In this document: one piece after another, positions 9,580 through 19,483 of the stretch
Layout of the letters: every line of letters starts with the position of its first letter
Position numbering within the stretch: position 1 is the stretch's first letter
Assembly (NCBI RefSeq): GCF_014066305.1
Contig: NW_023501090.1
Coordinates: 327,501-348,530 of the forward strand
Reading direction: 5' to 3'
DNA from: Letharia columbiana
Taxonomy: Eukaryota > Ascomycota > Lecanoromycetes > Lecanorales > Parmeliaceae
DNA length: 21,030 nt
Notes under the pieces: generated by a model
The model's input: the letters and a program-made list of their open reading frames with translations, nothing else
The model's database searches: none
Told to the model about the DNA's origin: nothing
Program-made: the position numbers and the translations under genes

Positions 9580-11621
9580 ATGATACCAGACAGCTCAACG
9601 GGCATGCCTTTAGACGGTGTGGATGTGCTTATCATCGGTGCTCGACCTGCAAGGTCCTCAAACTTGATGCACTACTCAACACAACAGCTGATTTTTTGGA
9701 CAGACTCATGCTAGCAATCTGTTCCAACCACAACAAGGTCAGATATCGAATCATCGAGAAAAGGGTCAAACCCTAGCGGTCGGTCACGCCGATGGCTTTC
9801 AATGTCTGACGATCGAGATGCTCCACTCCATTGGCATCGGGCACCACTTGGGGAGTCTGGCTTGTCGCGTCGACGAACAGTGCTGTTAGGATCCAGATGA
9901 AGCGGGCTTTCTCGGATAATCAACCCGAGGTCATCAGTGGACTAAGGAAGCCGCGCGTGCTCATACTACAGCAAGATAAGAGCTTTGAAGACGCGAATAT
10001 CGATCAAGTGTTATTCCTACAATGGTCTAGCTACTGTTGAAGGGCTCCTATCGAAGGATATTGAGGTCTTTCGGAACAATCAAGTCGAATTTGGATCGAC
10101 TCCTGTCCACCTTACAGAAGCACTCAATGCTGGCACGTTTCCAGCACGAATCTGTATTCAAAGGGGGTCCAAATGAAATAACTCTCAGAGCCAAAAAGTA
10201 CTAAGGAGAGAGCGACGACGCGAAGACTTCGTCTGCAATGGTGAGAAAAGCGAGCACATAGCGGATTATTTCAAGGGGGTCTCTTCAACAGATGGTCAAG
10301 ACGAAGTACGTCGTCGGTTGCAATGGTGCTCATAGTTGGACCCAGAAACACCTTGATGTCGCTTTCCGGGGCCAAGGAATAGTACCGGTTTGGGGTACGT
10401 ACAACATGATCCTCGGCCGGCAAGACAACTCACTCTTGAATTTCATTCAGGTGTGCTGGATGTTCTTGCAAAGACAGACTTCCCGGACATACGGAAGAAC
10501 TGCGGTGTTCAGCCTTTGCATGGAAATCTCCCCATCATACCTTGAGAGAACCAGCTTGTGCGCGTCTACATATAGCTGTTTGATGGAGACGCGGAATATT
10601 CTTCTTTTCCAGAGGACGGCGTTTACTCATTTGTTAAAATTCTGGAGAAAGCTCGTAAGGTTCCATCGCCATCCACATTCAGCTTTGTGTTTTGTGATTG
10701 GTGGTCAATCTATCGAATAGGTCAACGGATCGCAGATGATTCCTCAACTTCTAACGGCGACGCTGCTCGTATGTACTCCTCCAAACAAAGTGTTGGTGAT
10801 TATTCGGGCCAACGTCTGAGGGATTGCCCAAGATGAGAGGCCGAATAGTTTTTAGACACACACTCCCTAAAGGCAGGTCAGGGTATGAACATGAGCATAC
10901 AAGATGGTGTCTATAAGTCTTTCGGACCGGGAGCGTCCGAGACTAATGATCGCAGAGCTTACAACCTAGGCTGGAAATTCTCTGCAGTCTTACACGTGGG
11001 GCGCCAACCCATCCATTCTCGCGATATACGAAAGCAAAAGACGGCCCGTCGCTCAAGAGCTACTCGCTTTCGACCTTGAATATGCGCAGACTGGCTCTAC
11101 ACAGTGCATCGAACCTGCGAAGGACTTCCGCCAGCCTCGGTGTCCTGCCCTGGTCAAATCCACGAGGTGCTAAGATCAGATGGTCAGTTCAGGATCCTTG
11201 TCTTTGCAGGCGACGTCTCTGAACCAACGTACTTCGATCGCTTGGATGAGCTGGGCAATTATCTTTCGTCAGAGACGAGCTTCTTACGCAGAGTCACTCC
11301 TTTCGGCGATCCGATCGACGCTCCAGTTGAGGTTCTCACCATTCATACTGCCCATCGGTTTAAGGTTGAAGTATTCGACTTACATAGAGTCTTTCACCAT
11401 TGAGCGACCAGTCTGGATGTGATTGCTGGAAAGTCTATGCTGAAAACGATGATGTTCGCGGCAACCCCGCACAAGCTTACTCGCGTCGTAGAATCTATTC
11501 AAAGGGTGATGGCTGCTTAGCAATCATTAGACCTGACGGACATGTGGGTCTTGTCTGTGCCACGGAAGACGTTGAGGCTGTTGACATGTACTTCTCTCGG
11601 TTTTTGCCGGCTGTGCATTAG
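9580..11621 (+). pseudogene. Phenol 2-monooxygenase-like FAD hydroxylase, pseudogene
   Basis: The intact family hydroxylates phenolic rings using FAD and NADPH. The ATG at 9580 leads to DGVDVLIIGARPAR, a degraded Rossmann motif (GxGxxG with two glycines changed to arginine). After an intron (9654-9703) come LMLAI and RIIEKR, then GHADGFQCLTIEMLHSIGI. Later blocks are KYVVGCNGAHSW (about 10307), WGVLDVLAKTDFPDIRKNC across an intron (10395-10450), YRIGQRIADD, KAGQGMNMSIQD and YNLGWKFSAVL across an intron (10907-10957). The C-terminal thioredoxin-like domain has FRILVFAGD, PVEVLTIHTA and IIRPDGHVGLV, ending at 11621. Breaks are one-base shifts near 9771, 10998 and 11400, and stops at 9887 (where W is expected), 10543 and 10573. 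The GDA part of the second FAD motif is lost before THSLKAGQG. The domain order is clear; the exact substrate is unknown. Confidence 0.87.
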
Positions 11622-12027
11622 ATGACAGGCACGCAAATGCCTGCATTTGATGACATCTAGTCAGTCTTTAAGTCTTCAGATGAATCTGGTATGGGCTCAG
11701 GCTAGGGCAGCAGGGTTCCCAGCTAAAGAGTCTAGTCTGTAGTAGTGTGACAAGCGTCAGGTACGATAAAACGAAACCGTGTGTGCTTTATCTGGCATGA
11801 TCGACCACGGTCTAAAATTACGCCAATTTACGGTGTGCAAAATTCGCCACAGTGGGACTGGGGGTTCGTGGGTTTATGATTCTAAGTCATCAACACCGTC
11901 TCTCGTCCTCAGGCCTGGTCTTAACTCCAAATGCAGCAAAAATTGATAAGACCCTCGGAATCTTTCTGAGTTTTCCATCTAAATCGAAGCTCTGGATGTT
12001 CCGTTGATCAAGCGGACCCATCCGAAC
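11622..12027. other. Intergenic region between the two pseudogenes
   Basis: About 0.4 kb separates the monooxygenase end from the MFS start codon. I see no ORF, tRNA or repeat. It would contain the former 3' end of the monooxygenase and the former promoter of the transporter. Confidence 0.5.
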
Positions 12028-13353
12028 ATGGACTCAGCAAACCCCTGCTTCAACCCCTCCCCAGAACCTCCCATTCTCGAATGTCATGGCTTGGCCCTCG
12101 TTTTATTAAAACAGCCAACGAAAGGCGGCCAAGGTGTCGAGAGAGCTCCGTCAGAGAGCGATGCGAGTCCGCAAGAATCAAATCATCACGAAGAGGATCC
12201 CAACGACAATGCTTCACCGAGCGCGTCAGGGATCCTGGGTCCCGTCCTCGTACTCTACTTCAGAGTCTGGCTCCTCTCCGTAAATAGCACCATGGTCATC
12301 GCCGTGTATAACACCATCAGCTCCGATTTGGGCCACTTTCAAGATGCTACGTGGATCCTGGCCTCGTATCGACTGGGCCTGGGGCCTGCTCAACCGTTGT
12401 ACGGCAAACTCAGCGACATCTTTGGGTATCGAGTCGTGCTTACATTTGCCTATACACTATTCGGCATCGGCTGCATTCTCTATAGTCGGGGTAGGTATCT
12501 ATCCGAACTCGCCCTTGGTCGCGTCGTGGCAGGCATGTCTGGAGCGGGGATGAGAAGCCTTGTCTCAAGTTTGATCCTGTCTCTGGTCCCGTTGCGCGAG
12601 ATGGCCGTACGGCGGTCGTGGATGTATGTGATGGTTACGATTGGGAGAAGCGTTGGCGCGCCTTTGTGGTGTATCTTGGCGGATACGATTGGCTGGCGAG
12701 GTTCATTTGCTTGTCAGGCTCCCTTGGCCGTGCTGGCTCTAATCCAGGTGTGGTGGAAGCTCCCGACTGACTCTGAACACAACGCCAGCGCAAGAGCAGA
12801 TGGCAGCCCGAAAGCCAGCGAGGGATCTCTGTCTAAGCTCCGCCGCGTCGACTTTCCCGGCGCAATTCTTCTTGCCACTTTCATTGTGGCATTCCTGCTT
12901 GTTTGGAAATTCGCCAGCAAGAGGCTTATGGTCACAAATCCACTGATCATCCGCCTGTTCGTTCTTTGAGTTATAGCTAGCCTGCTATTCCTGCCCGTAG
13001 AGGCAAAGTACGCCGATGAACCAATTCTCCCCTTAAGGTTGCTTGTTCAAAGATCCGTCTTGATGGCGTACCTTATCATTGGGCTTTTGATCACCGGCTC
13101 GACGAGCGTAAATAGGCTCCAAAGTCTCCCGCCCAACTGTACAGACCGGAAGTGAGTGCAGATGTTCTCCTCATTGGCGTTGTACTTCCGCGTCACAGAA
13201 CGAGCGTCAAAAACCATATCAGAGACCGCCTACCAAGCTTACACCATCACATCGCCAGACCAACTATTATGGAACTCCAGCAGCCCTAGAAAGCCCTTCA
13301 AACGTCCCATTCCTGAAACCCCCACATCACATGTCCAACCAGGGCCCACATAG
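12028..13353 (+). pseudogene. MFS multidrug/basic amino acid type transporter, truncated pseudogene
   Basis: The ATG at 12028 gives MDSANPCFNPS and a hydrophilic N-terminus of about 65 residues, followed by membrane segments. Family motifs are visible: SSDLGHFQDATWILASYRL, then QPLYGKLSDIFGYR (motif A), GRVVAGMSGAGM, VPLREMAVRRSW, and GAPLWCILADTIGWRGSF. This pattern matches 14-TM fungal transporters of the fnx1/VBA type in the vacuolar or plasma membrane. An in-frame TGA at 12967-12969 lies inside a membrane segment. The same frame resumes with VIASLLFLPVEA and PILPLRLL. A plausible 54-bp intron (13108-13161) joins TGSTS to MFSSLALYFRVTERAS, after which similarity fades and a stop comes at about 13353. 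The last third of the family's usual length (about 550 aa) is missing, and the usual membrane aspartate near the start of TM1 reads asparagine. Confidence 0.8.
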
Positions 13354-14275
13354 GATAAATAAAAACAACTGCTTGAGCGGTCTCACGCCGGGCATAGCAA
13401 GCCTGAATAGGCCTGAGCAGGCATATACTCGTACCCCAGCGCGTAAAAACTCCTATGTCTACGGCGTAAATCTGGAGCGAAATGGCTATGTACAGGCACG
13501 GGTGGGTGGATGGGTGGGACAAACGTATGCAATGGCTCTGAGAGAGAGACGGAATAGAATAAAGAGCCATTGACGGGCGCGAAACAGGGGACTGTATAGT
13601 TCGGACTGGAGGCGTGTCTCCTAGCCCTTACAGAGTACCTGGCAAGGGTCTGAAATGGCGGCGATATCATGAGACCGACTAACCCCCAGTCGCACTGTGG
13701 CGAATAGAACTCGTTTCGGAGCGCTGATTAAGTACGATTACAAGAGGGACAGCAATGAAACGTGGTTGGTGTGAAGGATGGACTCCTGAGGGCTGCATTA
13801 CAGAATTCCTGTTTGCGTTGCGCAAGTGGGTTCTTGTCAGCCTAGGGTATTGCAGGATTGACTGTTGACTACTAGATCTCAGAGTGCATTATTCAAGTGC
13901 TAGAATTGAGCGATCTGACTGATAGCGAAGTATCTAGTTGATGCACTATTAGCAACACTGGTAATAGATGAGGAACGAGATTTCCTCGTCAAATTCGATA
14001 TAGTCTGGCGATTGACTTGGACGCCCTCGTAAGAGGGTGTTGGCTCCGGGCTGAGATGCGGCTCGAGTCTCCGTCTTGGCGGAAGATGAGGAGGTCACGT
14101 TCCTTGAGGGTTTTGCGGGCTCCGCGTCGATAATTGAAAGATTGTGGGGAGATAGGAGATCGACTGTCATTCGGACCGAGGTCGAAAATGTGCACACCCG
14201 TGGTGCAGGCATCCAATTTGAGTGTAGAAGAGCTTGCTCTCGGGCGCAGAGACGTACACGGAGATGTGATTAACT
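13354..14275. other. Intergenic region, no gene recognised; contains a G4 motif
   Basis: About 0.9 kb lies between the MFS remnant and the stop codon of the convergent transporter gene. Short ORFs on both strands show no family pattern. At 13500-13518 there are four runs of three G with loops of 1, 5 and 1 bases, a canonical G-quadruplex-forming pattern on the + strand. Confidence 0.5.
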
Positions 14276-16385
14276 TCAAGGTCGGGCAGGGCGAGTTGCG
14301 TATTCAGCACTGTCGATTTCACCCTCTTCCGAGCTTTCCATTCTGCCCTTCCTTTCCATCGAACCTACCGTTCGCTCAACGCGGCTGCCACGCCTGTGCT
14401 CTTCAAGCACCTCGTTGTCGTCCTGGTACGTCATGAACTCGTCGTTGTCCATCTCCTTGTAGGTCCAGTGGAAAATAACCGTCTGGACCGCCAAGGCAAT
14501 GGCCAATCCGGCCCAGATCCAGATCAGATACGGATCGACAGTCACGGACGTGAGCACTTCTCCCAACGCGGTTCCCAGCGCCGTGTTGAACAGGAACAGA
14601 GACATGACGACTGCCTTCATGCCTTTCGGCGAGCGGGCATAAGCGATTTCGTACGCGGTGACGTTGCAGAAGCACTCGGAGATGGCGCCGAGCGCCACGT
14701 TGGGTATTTGCCACCAGATGCTGATGGGCGATACGCCGGTGCCGATGGAGCAGGAGCTGGCATAGTAGCCGCAGGGCGAGGTCTCGTAGACGCGCCATTG
14801 GATGATGGCGCCGATAACGCCGGAGATGGCGGCCAGGATGAAGCCGAAGGTAATGCGACTGATGCGTCCGAACTTGATTTTGTACTTGCGCAGCATGGGG
14901 TAAACACCATATGATAGGATCGGGATGACGACAATGATTGTGAGCGGGTTGAAGTTCGAGAGTAGATCATTGGGCGCACCGTTTGTGGTCATAGCAGCAC
15001 CTTGATTGGTAAGGATGTTTCCGATACCACCGTCGTTGCTATACCAGATTGGAAAATAGAGGAAGATGGCGCACGCTGCGTATGTGCGAGCAGTATCATC
15101 TACCAATTGATCCGTCCATGAGATTGGGTTGCCATTGAAGGTCAGGATACCGTTATCGGCGAGCACGCTTGGCTTCGCGGCATTTAAATAGCCTTTGCCC
15201 CAGAACTTGAACTTATTCTGCTTGATTGCCATACTAGTGATTTTGAATACGTTAGTGAGAACCGAAGCATCGGGCGCTTTCTTGACGACATGCTTGTTCA
15301 AGATTATAAGTAAGGTTGGGAGAAGGAAGTACAAGATTCCAGGTGTGAGGTAGGCAAGCCAGTAGCCGACATCCTTCTCGCAGTAGGTCGTAGCTAGAGC
15401 GAAAAAGGCACCCACGTTGACCAAGCCGTAATATATCAACATGACGCGCTGGACAGTAGCCTCAGGGTCCATGATGACTTTTTCTCCGCTCTTGAGCACT
15501 TTGGTATATTCCTGCTGATGCACATATTGATCGAGTATTGTCGGCGCGATGTTAGGCTGGAACATGCCTGGTGGGACTGTCAGTGACGCTACGGGTACCG
15601 ATCAGCTGTCACCTACCAACGCCAAATGCAAGCATGAAAAAACTGATCAGGAACGGAGCCATGCCCTTGCCAGCTTGAAGCACGCTGGGAGCGGCTCCAC
15701 CGATCATGATGACATGAGCAACACCGCAAATAAGTACACCAATCATGATGGTCTTGTAGCGACCCAGCTGAACGTCGGCAACGTACGCTCCATAGATGGG
15801 GACAGAGAAAGAGAGAAAGAAGAAGAGCAGCACAAAGGCGTTAGCGAACTGTTCCCCTTGACCAAGAGCTCCAGCAGTCTCTTGTGTGCCTGGTGGAGGA
15901 GCCCCGGCACCATTGCCGCCTAATATAGTTGATAAGCTCCAAAGTTTCACTTGCGTGAGATCGGGCTTACTTCTTACCTTTGGGCAATGGGAATTCGATG
16001 AAGTTGGAGAAAACAGTCTGGACACCGTAGTATGAAGCCCGCTCTGCAAACTGAGCCGCGCATAACCAGTACGAAACGGGTGGAATAGAGTCTGCAACCT
16101 TACGCAGTGTGTTTCGTTCCTCGTCCGTCGGTGGAGGGTATTCCTGTTGGTCGGCAATGCAAGGCCTCATGCCCTCTAGAATCTTCTCCTCGTCGACACT
16201 AAGACGTTTCTCCGGCTGACAGGCAGCACCATCGTTCAGCGCAAAAGGATTACTGCCATGGGGCTCCACAACATCTTTGGGAGGCTGTGTAGCCACGATA
16301 TCGGCGAAGATATTGTTGTTCGGGGCTGCCAGCTGCTCAGCTGGGCACTGGCAAACTACGGGGCAGATAAGGAATACATACCCAT
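14276..16385 (-). CDS. PTR2/POT-family peptide transporter (proton-coupled)
   Basis: It encodes a 12-TM type importer of di- and tripeptides in the plasma membrane. I infer four exons: 16385-16382, 16325-15978, 15919-15617 and 15567-14276. The introns are 56, 58 and 49 bp, all GT-AG, giving 648 aa; family members are about 580-620. The first exon holds only ATGG. The ORF otherwise has no ATG upstream of residue 54, and the splice gives MAPNNNIFADIV in frame. Recognisable blocks are FAERASYYGVQTVFSNFIEF, GAGAPPPGTQETAGALG, GRYKTIMIGVLICGVAHVI, YYGLVNVGAFFALATTYCEK (PTR2 signature region), FNPLTIIVVIPILSYGVYP, RISRITFGF, and SISECF-like ISECFCNVTAYEIAYARSP. The acidic, charged C-terminus is cytosolic. 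Residue 93 is Q where the ExxER coupling motif usually has E. The substrate is inferred from family only. Confidence 0.9.
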
Positions 16386-18133
16386 CTTTTTGGGACGCTT
16401 CGGTCGTTGGTCTTTGGTCAATTTCAGTTGGGGGTTAAGCAAGTTACGTCGGAGTGGAAGAGGAGCAGGATGAGAAGCTATCTTTATGGTAAGAGCTTTG
16501 AGCTCTCCACTATGGGCCTATCACCCAATCTGGGTATGTTCTCTCGCAGCACACTTATCTGGAAGATAATGCAACCCATCAAGGGCGGGTTCTCGTCGCA
16601 GCTCCCCACTAGTGTACCGTTGCGTCACATCACATCCCTAGTAGATCTTTGGCCTATCACAACGCTGGTATCATCAGACTTGCAAAACAGCAAGACAACG
16701 TACAATGACGCTTACACTTGCAATTGCCATCGCGTCTCTGTTCATGGTCCTGAGTTTCCTTAGCTTCGACACTCTTCTTTCCGCATCTCTCAGCATGGGT
16801 TTGCTTCTTCATCAACCGTGTCGCAGAGGAACATGATGATGATAATGATACGAGTAGTATCACCGCGCACACTGCGCAAACAGTTCGCAGTCAAAATCGA
16901 TTTAAAGATGTTACCAAAGGAGCCGCGTGCTGCTTGGGTACCTGAGTACTTTACCCCTCAGTCCTGTAACATTACATCAATCAACCCGGCGAGCTTCTTG
17001 AGTAGACCTAGTGCGCCCAACTCATAGTGCCTGATTGCGTCATCGGACCTGCTCTTATCTTAAGACTCTCTACCTCCGAGAGCTCGTAAGAAAGTAATGG
17101 CAACAGACGGAGGTGAGCACCCAGGTTTCCAAGGCTGATGTCTTGGCACACCATGTGCTCCTGTGCGCTTGCGGTTGCGCTTTTTAGGACTCGTTTTGGG
17201 CTTGTTAGGGGCATTTCGAGCCCGGATTTAGGCGCTTTATTAGGTTCTCGACGAGGCATACCTTAATTCACGGCCTTGGCGCTGTTTCTGATTTTCGACG
17301 CCGACATCCGTACTAACGGCGCGGATCGGTGCGGGTCGATGCGGGATCCGGCACTATCTTAGTCCCGGAGTAGCTGCTCCCTCGTCAATACCTTCCGTGC
17401 AGCTGTAAATTGAGGAATGGATTTATGTATATCCAAACTGAAGCTAGAGCCCAAAAGCGAAAACAGAGCTGGAACACCATACCGTGCTCTGAGACGGAGA
17501 AATGGTGCATCCAGGAGATGAACGAGTGAATGTACCGCAAATCAACCCATCTCCACGCCCCGATGGTGCGACCCAGCAAACGACGGCTTAATCTATTTTC
17601 TGCAGCTGTACATGAGAAAATATGACGGTCTAACATATACAAAATCTGGGCATCCAATCGAAACGGTTGATGTTCTGTTCCACGCGGAGAAAATTACCGA
17701 AGTCCTGTGATGTGGACGCGGTAAGACTACAGTGCAGACATGACAGGAGACAGACAGCGAGGAGCGTAAAGGACGGAGTCGATTTAGTATGATCTCATCG
17801 CCAGATCGTTGTTCGGTGTAGACACATCTTCCCGCAACGAAGCCTGGATCCCTTGTTGAGAGTTTCTCCCCGTGGGCCTTGACGCCTCAAAAACGCGGAA
17901 TGTAAAGATGTAAAGCGTTCAGGCTGACTCCTATGAGAGATTGTCCCAAGTAGCCATGCAACGCTGAAGTCTCTAGCCTTCCAGAACGTTCAAGGGCGGA
18001 AATGCTCGACTGAAGCTTAGCGCTTGCGAAGTCAATACCCCATGAGACTTTTCCATCAGCGGACGAGTGAGCCATCCGTTCCAGAATTTCATCACGATGA
18101 TCATAGACCTTTCATTTCTCCTTTTTCAACTGA
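16386..18133. other. Long intergenic region, no gene recognised
   Basis: About 1.75 kb lies between the start of the peptide transporter gene and the stop of the methionine aminopeptidase gene, both on the - strand. It should hold the transporter's promoter and the 3' UTR of the aminopeptidase. Short ORFs on both strands (for example 17008-17259 and 17385-17657 on the - strand) show no family pattern or supporting splice sites. A GC-rich patch at about 17270-17380 stands out slightly in composition. Confidence 0.5.
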
Positions 18134-19483
18134 CTACTTATCACTCGCTCCATTTGCAGCACCTTCACCGTCTGCCTTCAACTCTGGCGGCATCTCAACC
18201 GGTCCCCCTGGTGAATCTGCAAGCCTAGCCGTCAAAACCTCAACGCCATCCTCTGTGACTAGCAAAGTGTGCTCAAATTGAGCTGTCCTCGAACCATCCA
18301 AAGTAACACTCGTCCAGTCATCGGGCCACGTCTTATCTCTGAAAGAACCCAGACTGATCATCGGCTCAATCGTGAAGGTCATTCCTGGTTTCGCGATTCC
18401 CACAGCTTTGTTCTTGTCATAATGAGGTATGTTGGGGGCGCAGTGGAAAAGTGAATTAATACCGTGGCCGCAGTATGTCCGAATGACGCCGCAGCCTTTT
18501 GACTTGGCATGTTTCTCGATGACTGTGCCTGGATCCTTGAAGGCCATGCCCGGCTTGACGAGTTTAATTGCTTCTTCCAGGCACTCCCGGGCTGTCTCCA
18601 CCACGCGGACTGATTCTCGGTCCTTGAGAGCTTTCTCGCCAATATAGTATGTCTCATTAAGATCACCATGAAAGCCGCCGTGGTAGAGAGTCACGTCAAG
18701 ATTGATTATGTCACCTTCCCGAATCATGCGCTGGTCTGGTATGCCGTGACATATGACTTCGTTGAGTGAGGTGCACACGGACTTGGGGAAGCCCGAGTAG
18801 TTCAAGGGTGACGGATATGACTGGCAGCTAAATGAGCAATCTTATCAGTTTGGGCTCTAGGGATCAGGACTTACGTCTCTTTTAATACACTCTTTGTGCA
18901 CCACCTCGTCGATATAGTCCGTTGTGACACCAGGCTTGAGTTCTCTTGCAGCTACATCGAGGACTTCCCTGGCCATGCGGCAGACCTTCCGCATACCTGC
19001 CTGCTGCTTTTTGTCCAGACAAGTGATACTATTCCTCGCCGCGAACTTGTAGTTGGGATTGCCACCCTCAGTCTTAGCATAATTTGGATGTGGTATCGAT
19101 TCTGGAACGGTTCTTCTTTCCGATAGCGGGTATATAGGTCTCAGGGGTCCGGTGTAGGGGAAGGTTGGAAAAGGGTTGTGGAGAGCGATTGCTGCCTTGC
19201 GATCAGTTAAAGCTCAGAAAGGCCGATCACGGTACGTACAGCCAGATTTGTGGACAGACTTGTGCTCTGACTAAGAGACGGTCAGCTACTGGACCGCATG
19301 ATGTTGGCCATGTGTACCTTACGAGGGTACAAGGTAGCCTACCCAACTCCTTTTGAAGCAGTCTTGTGAACAGAACGAGCTCTCTTTTCCAAGTTTTAAA
19401 CATGTCGGACACTGCAAGGCACCGGCGTCTTTTGGACAGCCTACGCCTATGCAGTTCTTCGCCCCAGTCACAACCTCTGCCAT
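18134..19483 (-). CDS. map1: Methionine aminopeptidase type 1 (cytosolic, zinc-finger form)
   Basis: It removes the initiator methionine from nascent proteins at the ribosome. I infer four exons: 19483-19343, 19270-19240, 19191-18875 and 18820-18134. The introns are 72, 48 and 54 bp, all GT-AG, with CTGAC/CTGAT-type branch sites, giving 391 aa (yeast Map1 is of similar length). The N-terminal MYND-like zinc finger has C11, C16, C25, C28, C38, C42, H50 and H54. The pita-bread catalytic domain follows: [20 protein letters not shown], then [20 protein letters not shown]. The five metal ligands are present (D205, D216, H282, E315, E346), as are H188 and H289. The zinc finger and CIKRDSYPSP linker mark the eukaryotic cytosolic Map1 rather than the mitochondrial form. 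The ATG at 19483 was chosen because it directly precedes the zinc finger. All key residues are intact, so the gene should be functional. Confidence 0.95.

Noticed and set aside
9580..13353. Functional biosynthetic gene cluster
   Set aside because: Both genes carry frameshifts or stops and lost motifs, and no synthase or regulator gene is nearby.
13949..14279. Overlapping short ORFs just downstream of the transporter
   Set aside because: They have no motifs, and two overlapping frames look equally plausible. Most likely 3' untranslated or intergenic sequence.
14396..14914. 172-codon ORF on the + strand
   Set aside because: It is antisense to the peptide transporter's coding exon, with repetitive charged composition typical of a shadow frame. 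The - strand frame carries all family motifs.
15549..15923. 124-codon + strand ORF
   Set aside because: It overlaps exon 3 and intron 3 of the transporter on the opposite strand and shows no family features.
17008..17259. Basic 83-residue - strand ORF near a GC-rich patch
   Set aside because: No family pattern and no convincing exon joins to neighbouring sequence.
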